Shown: positions 1-9,311 of the stretch, piece by piece
Numbering within the stretch: the first letter of the stretch is position 1
How the letters are laid out: each line of letters begins with the position of its first letter
DNA from: Spirosoma validum
GTDB taxonomy: Bacteria; Bacteroidota; Bacteroidia; Cytophagales; Spirosomataceae
Direction: 5' to 3'
Length of the DNA stretch: 64,000 nt
Assembly: GCF_014699035.1 (NCBI RefSeq)
Contig: NZ_JACXAA010000021.1
Location: 1-64,000, forward strand
Notes under the pieces: model-generated
Database searches by the model: none
What the model saw: the letters and a program-made list of their open reading frames with translations, nothing else
What the model was told of the DNA's origin: nothing
Translations under genes and position numbers: made by a program

Positions 1-26
1 TCAAAACAAAAACTGCCCAATCGCCC

Positions 27-239
27 TTAGCGTTCAGGCAATCGTTCAACTAACAGGCCCTCGTGCTGTAGTTGATCAAGAGGTTGATGTAAACAGTAAA
101 GATACGTCCCCTCTATGTAGCCGAAGCAAAACACTGCCTGAAGAGCCGTCTCAGTAAAGGCTCCTATTTGTAACGAGATGGATAGTCCTGCCCATAAATA
201 GGGTTTTTGTAGTGATAACTGGTTAGGGCGCAACATCAA
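27..239 (-). CDS. Small uncharacterised ORF
   Basis: A 70-codon frame opening with two consecutive ATG codons. It has a plausible residue mix but no signal peptide, motif or family I recognise. It lies head to head with the exported NTF2-like gene to its right. It may be a real small gene, the remnant of a larger one, or chance. Confidence 0.2.
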   Translation of the reverse strand: MMLRPNQLSLQKPYLWAGLSISLQIGAFTETALQAVFCFGYIEGTYLYCLHQPLDQLQHEGLLVERLPER

Positions 240-314
240 AAATTTGTCCCAAAAGCGTTAGTTGAAGTCGTGTTTTCCAAAGTCGCTTTTAACTTTGAGA
301 AAATAGACTCTTCT

Positions 315-773
315 ATGAAACCAACACTCATCCTGTTTTTAGTAATTCTAGGCAGCTACAAAGCCTTTGCTCAGATCGATACGACCAGCTATCCTACCGA
401 AAGACAAGAAATTAGGGAACTCATGGGTCATCGAAAACCAGATGTACCCATTGACTGTAATGACTTCATCGCGGTTGGCCCAAAAGGCGACATTTCCTTT
501 TCCCATCAACAATGGCAAGGGGCACAAGCGAAGGAAAAGGCCGTTTTTAAATCGGTGCGGCCCATACCGGGCCATGAATTTATCCGCATCTACGAGGGTA
601 AGATGGCCGTGGTCAATTTTCTAGCCAATGTCCAACTGGTGGTCGATGGCCATGATGTGAATTTGAAGGTGAGACGATTGGAAGTGTATCATAAAACGTC
701 TAGTGGCTGGTGCCGGGTAGCCGGTCAGGGCACCGAAGTAGACGAGAAGCTGTTTCCGGTAAAAACGAATTAA
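315..773 (+). CDS. Exported NTF2-like (DUF4440/SnoaL-type) protein
   Basis: The protein has about 152 residues. I chose the ATG at 315 because it starts a clean signal peptide (MKPTLILFLVILGSYKAFAQ, cleaved after AFAQ); the in-frame codon at 270 would put 15 polar residues before it. The mature part has the NTF2-like cone pattern: an N-terminal helix, a strand ending DFIAVGPKG, then paired strands with AVVNFLANVQLVVDG and the closing SSGWCRVAGQGTEV. This fold binds small ligands or serves as a non-enzymatic partner, so the function cannot be told from sequence. It stands alone between divergent or convergent neighbours. The fold is fairly sure, the role unknown. Confidence 0.6.
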   Translation: MKPTLILFLVILGSYKAFAQIDTTSYPTERQEIRELMGHRKPDVPIDCNDFIAVGPKGDISFSHQQWQGAQAKEKAVFKSVRPIPGHEFIRIYEGKMAVVNFLANVQLVVDGHDVNLKVRRLEVYHKTSSGWCRVAGQGTEVDEKLFPVKTN

Positions 774-1057
774 CCCAGGTTTTGTAGAAAGCACCACTTC
801 GCTACCAGGGAGATATTCTCACGAAAATGCTCCTGTATGAGATGAGTGGGAATCTGTCCCTAAATAAGTCATTAAAACGATAGTGACCTTACCAACGGGT
901 AGGGGCAAATGTACCCAATTAATGGGCATCTCAGTGGAACGCATGGTACGCCCCGGCCACATCGGCCCTGGACCCGCTACACTTCAATCAAGAATCCAAA
1001 TTCTTTGGCAACTCAAGTCATTTAGCCTAAAGACCGGTTCGGGCAGGTTACCCACAG

Positions 1058-3418
1058 TTACTCGAGCTTCAACGTTGTAGTGGGATTGGCTTGAGCGGCT
1101 GCGCTTGAAAAATAGCCAACTGCCCCTAAGGCAACCCCGACAACCAGCAACCACAGTAGACCCATTATCCCATAACTTAACCCATTATTGAAGACAAAAT
1201 ACGTATTCATATACATCCCAATGGCGATTCCACTCGGTAGAGCGATGATCGTCGCCAGGGTCAACAGGTGAATAAACTCCCTCGACATCAACTTGATGAT
1301 TTCCCCTGTAGTAGCTCCAATGACCTTTCTGATCCCGATTTCTTTCGCTCGTTTTTCTACACTGTATGTCAGTATACCGATGAGCCCCAAGATGGCAATC
1401 ACGAAGATAACCAGGCCTTCCAGGCCCATTAATTGCATGTCATGGCGAGGGAAATAACGCTCATACATGTCCTCATCTAGCCACGAGAAAGCCATCTCCT
1501 GCCCAGGATTGCGTTTATGCCATAAGCTTTGCAGGCTGGCTTCGACCAATTTCCGATCACTGACGGGGTTTGTCTGCAAACACAACACCTTAAATAAGGA
1601 AGGAGCGTATTGGAAAACGACCGGCTCGATCTTGCGTTCATAATCATAGTGACAAAAATTAGCCACCACTCCTATGATGGTTGCTGAGAGGGTATCATGT
1701 AGTGTAACGAGTTTGCCGATGGCTTCCTGTGGTGAGCCAAGGCCCAGTTTGTCGACTGCCTTTTGATTGACCACAATCAGTGGTGACGCCTGCCCGCCGT
1801 GACTGGGCACTAAGTTGGTTCCGGCCACGAACCTAAGGCCCATGTTGTCGATAAAAACAGGGTCGGCCGCATAATAAAACGCCAAATGGGCAGTTTCGCT
1901 TTTTAGGGGTTTAATCGTGGATTGTGGGGGTTTATTGCCAAAGGTTAGCGAACTATAGCCTACCTTCTTTACCTCCTTGAGGGCATTAATGTCATTGGCA
2001 AAGGGTTGATAGGTGGGGGCCGGTAAGTTGATAGTAAGGATATGATGACGCTGGTAGTTTTCGTTATCGTTGGCCATATACTTGATTTGATGATAGGAAT
2101 GGCCCATAAAAAATAGATAGATCAAGGCGATAGCAAATTGAACGACTATTAACGATTTGCGAAACCCTAGTTTCCCAAAACTGGCGGGTGCAATGCGTCC
2201 CTTCAAGACCTTTACGGGTTGAAAGGAGGACAGAATCAGGCTAGGCGTAGCCCCAGCCACTAAGCCCAACAACAGATTGAGAATCAGGAAGAGCAGGATC
2301 AGGTAGCCTAAATGATCAATATCCCAGGTGAGCCACGAAACAGGAAGATAATGCTTGACCAACCATAAGATCAGCAGTCCAACACTCAGGGCTATATACG
2401 AAACCAGCACGGATTCGATCAAAAATTGAAAAACCAGCTGCGCTTTCGTGGCACCGGCTACCTTCCGCACCCCAACCTCCCGGCTTCGGTTCATCGATCG
2501 GGCCAGGGTTAGATTGATGTAGTTTAACGAGGCCAGTAAGAGGATAATGAGCTGAAAGGCGAAATTGATGGCAATACTTCGAATATCTTGAATGTAGGGA
2601 TCATTTAGGAGTATCTCGTTGGCGGGTGAAATGTCAGCCAGGTATTGCCCTTTGAAATACAGTTTCTTCCCAACGGATGGTGGGAGTAAGTCATTGATGG
2701 TACTGGAGGTTTTGACCAGCTGTTGAGTCAAGTTGGCAAGGGTCATTCCGTTGGCTAGTTTCAAGAAGGTATGCGCCTTTAAGTCGGCCCAGTCATTGGG
2801 TTGATACATACTTGCCCTATGACTAGCTATGGGTATAAACACATCGGTTCTGAACTGGGTTTTCTGCGCATTGAATGGTTTTAAAATACCCACGATTTTA
2901 AAACTGCCTAGCTTGGGATGTTCCAGGGTATTGCCAATGGGATTGACATCGTTAAAAAACCACCGAGCCGTCTCATGAGTGAGCACAATCGTATTAGGCT
3001 CTGTTGGGTAGGAACCTGTTTCTAGTGGAAAGTTAAACAGCTGAAAAAAGAAGGTATCGGTATAAATTGCCTTACTATTTTTTGTTTTAAGTCCGTTACT
3101 TAATGTAAAATCAAGCTCTCTGACCAAGGTGGTGGCCTTCTCAATGCCCGCCAGATTTTCTTTGACATAGGTAGCCAATGGTAGCGGACTCGAAGCCCAG
3201 CTGGTGATGGAGCCATCGGTAAGTTTTTCGTCGGTTATGAGACGCACAATGCGGGCTTGATCGGGGTGGAAATCATCGTACTCGTAATAGTTGACAATCT
3301 GAATTAAGCCTAGTAAGGCGGTCGGAATAGCCAGACTCAATCCGATAATATTAATTAGCGAGAAGAGCTTATATTTTACCAGGTTTCTCCAGGCGATTTT
3401 GACGTAATTGTGTATCAT
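1058..3418 (-). CDS. ABC transporter permease, FtsX/MacB type
   Basis: A 786-residue inner-membrane protein with the doubled MacB-permease layout: a first transmembrane segment (about residues 18-42, after the start MIHNYVKIAWRNLVKYK), a large periplasmic domain, an FtsX block of three membrane segments near 285-400 containing NRSREVGVRKVAGAT, a second membrane anchor near 430, a second periplasmic domain, and a final FtsX block with KRAKEIGIRKVIGAT. The paired R(E/A)xGIRKVxGA loops contact an ATPase subunit. The length is normal for the roughly 790-residue paralogues that are common in Spirosoma-like genomes. No ATPase is adjacent, so the partner must be elsewhere. Such systems move lipoproteins or peptides or transmit force; the substrate is unknown. 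Confidence 0.9.
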   Translation of the reverse strand: MIHNYVKIAWRNLVKYKLFSLINIIGLSLAIPTALLGLIQIVNYYEYDDFHPDQARIVRLITDEKLTDGSITSWASSPLPLATYVKENLAGIEKATTLVRELDFTLSNGLKTKNSKAIYTDTFFFQLFNFPLETGSYPTEPNTIVLTHETARWFFNDVNPIGNTLEHPKLGSFKIVGILKPFNAQKTQFRTDVFIPIASHRASMYQPNDWADLKAHTFLKLANGMTLANLTQQLVKTSSTINDLLPPSVGKKLYFKGQYLADISPANEILLNDPYIQDIRSIAINFAFQLIILLLASLNYINLTLARSMNRSREVGVRKVAGATKAQLVFQFLIESVLVSYIALSVGLLILWLVKHYLPVSWLTWDIDHLGYLILLFLILNLLLGLVAGATPSLILSSFQPVKVLKGRIAPASFGKLGFRKSLIVVQFAIALIYLFFMGHSYHQIKYMANDNENYQRHHILTINLPAPTYQPFANDINALKEVKKVGYSSLTFGNKPPQSTIKPLKSETAHLAFYYAADPVFIDNMGLRFVAGTNLVPSHGGQASPLIVVNQKAVDKLGLGSPQEAIGKLVTLHDTLSATIIGVVANFCHYDYERKIEPVVFQYAPSLFKVLCLQTNPVSDRKLVEASLQSLWHKRNPGQEMAFSWLDEDMYERYFPRHDMQLMGLEGLVIFVIAILGLIGILTYSVEKRAKEIGIRKVIGATTGEIIKLMSREFIHLLTLATIIALPSGIAIGMYMNTYFVFNNGLSYGIMGLLWLLVVGVALGAVGYFSSAAAQANPTTTLKLE

Positions 3419-3454
3419 GGTCAGGCAGCGATTTAAGAAAAATGTAGTAATGAA

Positions 3455-3838
3455 TTAAGGGTTGGCAGAGCCTTTTGTGTTGTTTGGCCCCAGGTTGGTT
3501 TTATCGGCATTTAACTCAGTCAAGACCAGCGCCTTGACCGGACTTAGCTTAATGTCGTACCAGGCATCAATGAGTTCCTGTTTCAGCAGGACTTCAGGAG
3601 TATATCCTGGACAACTAATAATGATTAAATCGGTGTCTTCGGCGGCTGACAGGTCGACTTCAAAGCAACCAGTTGGGTTCACCTGGCAGCTAATAGGTTT
3701 GTCTTTCACCTGAATGCTAGCCTCTTTTAAAGGTTTATAGGTCCGGTTATCGCCTATTTGTCCATGAAATTACTGAGGCATGGCAAGCCTAGCCAGTAAA
3801 ACCAAACCAGCCAATAAGACAGCTTTAACCAAAATCAT
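3455..3838 (-). pseudogene. Carboxypeptidase-regulatory-like exported protein, in-frame stop
   Basis: Read from the ATG at 3838, the frame gives a signal peptide ending LARLAMPQ, then a TAA at 3772-3770, and continues in the same frame to 3455. The text after the stop (FHGQIGD, PLKEASIQV, GCFEVDLS, IISCPGYTPEVLL, ending in the TEL-type tail) follows the pattern of a CarboxypepD_reg-like domain, the beta-sandwich found at the N-terminus of many Bacteroidota surface proteins. The stop falls exactly where the signal peptide would be cleaved, so any product restarted at the GTG at 3709 would not be exported. It is a single-domain gene broken by one nonsense change. Confidence 0.65.
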
Positions 3839-4225
3839 ACAAGTAGAAGTTAGTGTATTAAGCAGAATATGTTCCATAGTTAGTGTATAGCATAGTACTG
3901 TGCTATACATATTACATGAATGGCTCTATTTCTCGATCTATGGTAAACATAGGTGAAGGCCCTCTCATGGGAACAATCAATCTAGTTACGTGGATGATTG
4001 GAAAAACCTTGATACGTGTTATCACAACGCTACGGGTAGCCAGTCTTGGCTTAAACTATTTCGGTAAAGTTATCATCACGCTGAACGTACTGGCCGTCCC
4101 GCTCCCATTGGATTTTGCAGGTGAATCACAACCTCGCCTGAAAGGTTAATAATCTCACCAAACGCTCCCACGTGAGACAGAGGAGCGTTCATGTATCGAT
4201 TTTTGCTTAAGGCATTCAAATGTCA
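3839..4225. other. Intergenic stretch holding a dispersed repeat
   Basis: About 390 bases between the broken gene and the end of the Fic gene. An 88-codon frame (3883-4149) is present but has no family-like features and I do not call it. The only structure I see is the dispersed repeat at 4151-4188. Confidence 0.5.
4151..4188 (+). repeat. Dispersed intergenic repeat, copy A
   Basis: TCTCA, then the core AACGCTCC, then TGAGA. This copy adds a perfect 8-bp inverted partner of the core (GGAGCGTT at 4181-4188), giving an 8-bp stem with a 13-base loop. It lies 3' of the Fic gene. Related copies are at 46242, 56215, 58123 and 60522, with a weaker one at 38600. Confidence 0.6.
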
Positions 4226-5302
4226 TCAACTTGACTTGGTTGGTTTAACCAGGTACACCGTTGCCTTTAATGCCCCAAGCTTTTCAAGCATGCCTTGTTG
4301 AACCATGTACTGTAAATCCTTTTTCAGAGTGTTAATCGATAGGTGGGGGAGTCGAGTGGATAAGTCGCTGACCTTAAGGGGGTGGTGCTCTTGTAGAGTA
4401 ACTAAGATTTGCTGTTGACGCTCATTCAGATACCCCCCTTTATCTTTGTAAAGAGCGTACTTGCTTTCTAATCGGCTTGTTAAGGTTTGTAGACAGTCTA
4501 GGAAAGAGATTATCCAATCGCCAATAACCTCCTTCTCGGTACCTCGGTGCTGCTGACCCGCCATCAGTGCTCGGTAGTAGTCGGCCTTGCGCTGCTCGAT
4601 GATGTTCTCGAAGGATACGTACTGGGCAAAGTCATAACCCATTTTTAACAGTAATAAGGTGGTCAACAACTGGGATAAGCGGCCATTGCCATCCTGGAAG
4701 GGATGAATAGAGAGAAACTCGTAGATAAAAAGTCCGATGACGATTAAGGAATGGATTTGGCCACCTTCCAAGCTTCCCCCAACCCATTTGATCATTTGGT
4801 ACATCTGGGTTTCGGTCAGGTGGGGCGCTGTGGTATTGAAAATGACCCGCTGACTGCCATCCGGATAGTTAGCCACTACCTGGTTTGATAGCGTTTTATA
4901 ACCACCCCGATGCCGCTGGTCTTTACCGCTATAGCGGAGCAAAACACCGTGTAGTTGCTTAACGTACGCTTCGGTCAGGTCAATCTCTTTGGCATGATCC
5001 AGAATCAGATCCAGCGCTTCATAATAACCGAATACCTCCTGTTCATCGCGTGTCTTAAACTCGGTGATCTTTACATTTTTGATAAGTCGCTCTACTTCTT
5101 CATTGGTTAAGATAGCCCCTTCAATCCGGGTAGATGAGCCAATACTTTCAATTGTGGCTACCCGCCGTAATTCTCGTAGATAACGATTGTTTTTTTGCTC
5201 AATGGCTCCCCACTTTCCCCTAAAAGCATCAATCAACCCAACTCGTCGGATGACTTCCTGCATGGTAGAGAAGTCAAATTCAAGTTTATTTTCAGACGAC
5301 AT
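4226..5302 (-). CDS. Fic-domain AMP-transferase with built-in inhibitory helix and C-terminal winged helix
   Basis: A 358-residue protein that most likely transfers AMP from ATP to a hydroxyl on a target protein. The core motif HPFQDGNGR (residues 200-208) is complete: the His is the catalytic base, Asp/Asn/Gly bind Mg and phosphate, and the Arg closes the site. The N-terminal part carries SSTRIEG (56-62), which fits the [S/T]xxxE[G/N] inhibitory helix, so this is a self-inhibited, class II-like Fic protein and needs no separate antitoxin. Residues from about 295 form a winged helix (VSDLSTRLPHLSINTLKKDL), usual for the Fic/DOC_N group and suggesting DNA binding or autoregulation. No toxin-antitoxin partner is adjacent. 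The target is unknown. Confidence 0.9.
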   Translation of the reverse strand: MSSENKLEFDFSTMQEVIRRVGLIDAFRGKWGAIEQKNNRYLRELRRVATIESIGSSTRIEGAILTNEEVERLIKNVKITEFKTRDEQEVFGYYEALDLILDHAKEIDLTEAYVKQLHGVLLRYSGKDQRHRGGYKTLSNQVVANYPDGSQRVIFNTTAPHLTETQMYQMIKWVGGSLEGGQIHSLIVIGLFIYEFLSIHPFQDGNGRLSQLLTTLLLLKMGYDFAQYVSFENIIEQRKADYYRALMAGQQHRGTEKEVIGDWIISFLDCLQTLTSRLESKYALYKDKGGYLNERQQQILVTLQEHHPLKVSDLSTRLPHLSINTLKKDLQYMVQQGMLEKLGALKATVYLVKPTKSS

Positions 5303-6054
5303 GTTTATATTGCATCTGTATTGTATCTGTAAATATAAATTATTGAAGTCAACTTGAGGTTATGTCTGGCTTGAATTTGGCCTCTGCAATGGATGTGGCA
5401 AAAGCGTATCATCAAATGATCTTATAGAAATAGCTGACGCGTCCTGGAGTCTTGGCCAGCAGTAGGCAAGCGCAGTCAACGATTTCTTGGAGACAAAGAA
5501 CTGATTGTAGCACTAGCTATTATGAAATAGCATAGATTAGATTAGCCGTTACCTCAGAATGAACGAGCCACTGTTGGAAACTTCGCTTCACTGAGATTTA
5601 TGTATTACATCAAAAAAGGGGCGTTTGTAGATACGCTTTCCTAACAATTATTCTAGGCTTGATATTGGCATAGCTAAACAAAGAGGCGGACGGCCGCTGC
5701 CGCCAGACCACCACTGCGGCAAAATCATAACCACAGCGGTGGGCCGCATGTATCTGGAAGGTAAATGATGCTATTGAACACGAGAAAGGTGTGCTGAAAT
5801 AATCACGACAATTCAACAGTGCATATTCTATCGATAGCTTTCATCTAACTGGCCAAAAAACTAGTTATGAGTGACAATTCGTGGGTCACTTAATTGAGCG
5901 GTTTTTCTAGCCGTAATAAAGCCAGTTTGCGACAATCTTCCTGCTACTTGGTTACCGTCCAGACTAAAGGTCATAAAACGTAAAAGCGTCATGATTCTAT
6001 TAGATTGAAATGGATTTATAGTAGCAGATACCAGCATGGTGATCAGATGTTTAG
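5303..6054. other. Intergenic stretch, nothing recognised
   Basis: About 750 bases between the start of the Fic gene and the esterase pseudogene. Both strands contain only short frames with no family resemblance. I see no strong inverted repeat. It may be decayed sequence, since the gene to its right is broken. Confidence 0.4.
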
Positions 6055-6379
6055 TTAAAAATTTTTTTGTGTAAATTCCGTCAGGTATTTACGCCAATTT
6101 GGCCAGGTGTGGCCCCCATCGGTTTCTTTAAATTCATACTTCGTACCAATAGTATCCATTTTCTTTCGGAAGTCCCGAATACCAGCCAGTAAGATGGGAA
6201 CGTCATCCCGGCCAACAGCCACCCAGTATAATTTGTAGCCATTGTCCATCTGCTTTTTTAACTTTAAATCCAGCTTCTGATACGCCAGTGACTGAGGATG
6301 ATCTTCCGGTTTATTGTTAAGGCCGGGGGAGAATAAGCCCATATAGTCGAAGGTATTTGGGTAATTCTGCGAGATGTAA

Positions 6380-7273
6380 GAGCATGTTGGGGAATTTCAA
6401 AAAGCTGGTAGTCAGGTCAACTTTGTAGCGACCAAGCAACAAAAGAATGACCTCTCAGTGGCAACCACTGACCGACTACCAGTGGGTAGCAATTTCGCCT
6501 TTTTTCGATCTAAAACGCAAGCGTAAGCACGATTTACGTCAGATTATGGACGCTATCTTGTGGCTACTTCGTACCGGTTGTCAATGGCGCAACCTACCGC
6601 CTTGCTGGCCGCACTGGCAAGCGGTCTACTACTATTTTGACCAGTGGAAAAAAGCCGACCTTTTTGAACGTATCAATGCAGCACTTAACCAACTGGACCG
6701 TCAACAGACGGGACGTATGCCACTGCCTTCAGCATTATGCATTGACTCACAGTCTGTTAAGCTCGCCCCTATGATCTGCGAGTTGCGGGGCAACGATGCT
6801 CACAAACTCGTCAATGCGGGGCCGCCCGTGCGGCCGTAAGCGCACTTTTGTAGTCGATATGCAGGGGCGGTTATGGATGGCCGATGTGGATACTGCCAAC
6901 CGAGCTGATGGGACCCTGGCGGTGCCGTTAGTGTTGGGCATCTTGTGGCGAGTTGGCGAGCGGCTGGAAAAAGTCTTTGGAGACCAAGCCTACAATGGTG
7001 TTTTCGCGGCTGAATTAGCCCAGTGAAGTATCGACTTTGCGAAAGCATCCCGTCCTGAATCAGCTCGTGGTTTTGTGCCCGTCGCCAATCGCTGGGTCGT
7101 TGAGCGGAGCATTGCCTGGACCAATCGCTCGGGCGACCCCGTTCTTTCGTAGGGTGATCAAAGATTACGAGCACACAGTATCTTCTTCGGTGGCTTGGCT
7201 CTATTTAGCCAACAGTCAACTTATGTTGCAACGGATCGAGGATTACAACCAAACATGATTTCCCAACATGCTC
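6380..7273 (+). mobile_element. Decayed IS5-family insertion sequence (894 bp)
   Basis: The ends are inverted repeats GAGCATGTTGGG(G/A)AAT. Flanks are TAA (6377-6379) and TTA (7274-7276), a 3-bp target of TNA type in which one copy has since changed; only TAA restores the esterase frame. The single transposase gene is broken in at least three places, so the element cannot move by itself. TIR pattern and target length match the intact element at 36758-37625, although the transposases differ. Confidence 0.8.
6447..7258 (+). pseudogene. IS5-family transposase, multiply broken
   Basis: The start MTSQWQPLTDYQW and the DUF4096-type N-domain (RTGCQWRNLPPCWPHW) are intact, followed by the first catalytic Asp in CIDSQSVKLAP. 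Near 6810-6835 an out-of-phase GC-rich insertion shifts the frame to KRTFVVDMQGRLWMADV and then FGDQAYNGVFAAELAQ. A TGA at 7024-7026 stands where Trp is expected; the same frame continues to WVVERSIAWTN, which holds the catalytic Glu, and a further shift leads to IKDYEHTVSSSVAWLYLA. All three DDE regions can be seen, but no continuous product is possible. Confidence 0.8.
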
Positions 7274-8178
7274 TTAGCTGTGTGATGTCCGCCCATAGAC
7301 AACCCGGCAATCGCTCGCCCAGCTTTGGTTTTCCGGATCCGGTAATTACTGTCCACGAAGGTGAGTATATCCCCGAAGGTTTCTTCAAATTTGCCATCCA
7401 TTGTTTGGGGTAGCATAAAACTGGGTTTCGTATACCCATCACTTCCTTCACCGGGCGCAGCATCCTGCGACACATTGCCATTGGTCATGACCACGATTAT
7501 GGGTTTTGCTTTTCCCTGGGCAATCAGGTTATCTAAATCTGGGAAGCTCTGCCTAAACCCATCCAAGCTTCCTCATCGCCCCCAATCCCATGCATCAAAT
7601 ACAGTACCGGATACGTTTCTTTGCCCATTTCATAGCCAGACGGGGTATAGATGGTAATCCGACGAGACTTATCGTTGCCTGGTGAGTTGTACCAGCGACG
7701 GCTCACTGATCCGTGAGGTACGTCATTCACTTTGTACAGATTGGCGAACTCTCCATCAATCAGCAGCGCATTCGACACATTGGCAACATCCCGGATGACA
7801 TGGGCATTGTTAGGATCAATAGCTCTTAACCCGTCCACGGAGAAGGAATAGGTATAGAACTCAGGCGACAAAACGTCCGTGGTATAAGACCAGATTCCAT
7901 CCACTCCTTTTTGCATCGTTGCGGAAGGACGAGCGAATCCCTCACTGCGCATCCAGTTACCTGAAATGGTAGCCGTCGTAGCCGTTGGAGCCTTTAGCCG
8001 GAACGTTACCGAATGGTTATCATGGATTTCAGGAGAAACGAGCGGAGGCTCTCTAGTCAGCGCCTGCTGACCTTGACTGGTGGTGGACAAAACCCCAGTC
8101 AATAAAACGAGTAAGGCGTACTGTTTCATGTGTAAACGGGGTGAGGTCGATAGGTTTGACTGAAGATGGACTAACGGC

Positions 8179-8715
8179 TTATTTTTGATTGTATTCCTGA
8201 TCTGTGACGGCCTGTAGCCACTTGACAATGCCTTTTTCGGTGTTTGGGATGATATACAGGTGGGTCATTTTACTGTCGGGACTGGCTCCGTGCCAATGAA
8301 CTACATTAGGCGGGCATTTCACGACGTCACCTTTGCGAATCACTTGCCTAGGCTCCCCTTTGATCTGGTGGTAACCGATCCCATCCGTAACAATGAGGAT
8401 TTGCCCGGCCGGATGAGAATGCCAGTGCGAGCGGGCACTTTTCTCAAAGGCGACACTGCCCGAAATGGTCGTAAAGATCGAGTCATTGGGGACCAAGCTC
8501 GTCACCCAAACGGTTCCCGTAAACGTGTCAGCAGGACCTTTTTTCGCTGCCTGCGGACCTGTCACGGTGTTAGCCGTCTGGCCTGAAGCCAAACCAGGCC
8601 AGACGGCTAAGACGATGAATACGAACAGCAGGTTGAATGCCCGGCCGGCAAGCTGCGGCCTAGCTACCGGACGACCGGTGATGTGGATTATCTTGTTGTC
8701 GATTGAATAGTTCAT
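8179..8715 (-). CDS. Membrane-anchored or exported cupin
   Basis: A 178-residue protein with one hydrophobic N-terminal segment (about 27-46, ending WPGLASGQT) that could be a signal peptide or anchor, then a single small cupin domain. Cupin motif 1 is WHSHPAGQILIVTDGIGYHQ and motif 2 is PPNVVHWHGASPDSKMTHL, giving the His ligands of a metal site. The domain is a paralogue of the cytoplasmic cupin two genes upstream, and both share the hydroxynitrile-lyase-like spacing. It lies 49 bases before the esterase pseudogene and 31 after the acetyltransferase, so it belongs to the operon begun at 10525. The reaction is not known; a periplasmic lyase or sugar-lactone role is possible. Confidence 0.75.
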   Translation of the reverse strand: MNYSIDNKIIHITGRPVARPQLAGRAFNLLFVFIVLAVWPGLASGQTANTVTGPQAAKKGPADTFTGTVWVTSLVPNDSIFTTISGSVAFEKSARSHWHSHPAGQILIVTDGIGYHQIKGEPRQVIRKGDVVKCPPNVVHWHGASPDSKMTHLYIIPNTEKGIVKWLQAVTDQEYNQK

Positions 8716-8746
8716 GATCGTTTCGTTTGTCTTTCTGTTGCTTTAC

Positions 8747-9304
8747 TTATAGGGTCTTCACCACCTTCGCCGGTACCCCGGCAACGACCGTGTTGGGTGG
8801 TACGTCCCGACTGACGACAGCTCCGGCGGCCACCACCGCGTTTTCGCCAACTGTAACGCCTGCCAGAAGGGTGGCACCTGCACCAATCCAAGCATTCCGT
8901 TTGATCAGAATAGGTTGAAGAAGGAGTGTTTTGCGATCAGCGGGGTCTAGCGGGTGATTTTCGGACGTGAGCTTGACGCTGGGACCGATCTGTACATCGT
9001 CTTCTATCATAATCCCACCACTATCCAGAAACGAACAGTTGTGGTTGATAAAGACGTTTCTGCCCAGGCGAATGAACTGACCAAAGTTGGTATAGAACGG
9101 AGGGAAAATCGTTGTCGATTCGTCGATCTCAGTGCCAATGATGGCACTCAACTGGCTGCGAACCTGATCCAGCTCGGTGGCCGTGGCGTTCATCCGGACG
9201 CATAACTGAATGGTACGGGCCACGACCTGGCTAAACCGGCCATAGTCAGGATCATCTTTCCGGAGCGACTCACCAGCCCGCATCCGTTGAAAAATTGTTG
9301 TCAT
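8747..9304 (-). CDS. Sugar O-acetyltransferase, maltose/galactoside type
   Basis: About 185 residues from the ATG at 9304. A GTG at 9334 is in frame but would overlap the preceding cupin gene by 23 bases, whereas 9304 starts 7 bases after its stop. The N-terminal Mac domain (IFQRMRAGESLRKDDPDYG) is followed by left-handed beta-helix hexapeptides (FINHNCSFLD, IEDDVQIGPSVKL, IGAGATLLAGVTVGENAVV, VVSRDVPPNTVVAGVPAKVV). SENHPLD carries the catalytic His of the LacA/Maa family. It transfers acetyl from acetyl-CoA to a sugar hydroxyl in the cytoplasm. The family is certain; the acceptor is not, and the setting suggests a carbohydrate-derived substrate. Confidence 0.88.
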   Translation of the reverse strand: MTTIFQRMRAGESLRKDDPDYGRFSQVVARTIQLCVRMNATATELDQVRSQLSAIIGTEIDESTTIFPPFYTNFGQFIRLGRNVFINHNCSFLDSGGIMIEDDVQIGPSVKLTSENHPLDPADRKTLLLQPILIKRNAWIGAGATLLAGVTVGENAVVAAGAVVSRDVPPNTVVAGVPAKVVKTL

Positions 9305-9311
9305 GTTGGGG

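Larger units (their letters stand above)
6055..8129 (-). pseudogene. Secreted esterase (alpha/beta hydrolase with N-terminal E-set domain), frameshifted and split by an IS
   Basis: Three pieces of one gene. From 8129 come a signal peptide (MKQYALLVLLTGVLSTTSQGQ), an early-set/CBM48-like domain (VTFRLKAPTATTATISGNW) and the start of a feruloyl-esterase D-type hydrolase (YPVLYLMHGIGGDEEAW). Near 7535 one T is missing from ATT(T)TAGATAAC, shifting the frame; it resumes as DNLIAQGKAKPIIVVM and reaches the nucleophile motif GLSMGG. There an IS5-type element (6380-7273) interrupts, and the last part (NYPNTFDYMGLFSPG to GGHTWPNWRKYL, with the catalytic His) follows at 6378-6055. Removing the element and one target copy restores the frame as HHTANISQNYP. 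The intact enzyme would cleave ester-linked plant or bacterial polymers outside the inner membrane. It was the last gene of the operon starting at 10525. Confidence 0.85.

Noticed and set aside
3883..4149. 88-codon plus-strand frame upstream of repeat copy A
   Set aside because: Composition is unlike its neighbours, there is no motif or signal, and it ends within the repeat region.
4226..5302. Fic gene as half of a toxin-antitoxin pair
   Set aside because: No small partner gene is adjacent, and the inhibitory helix is within the protein itself.
5610..5816. 68-codon minus-strand frame
   Set aside because: No recognisable feature and no promoter; likely chance.
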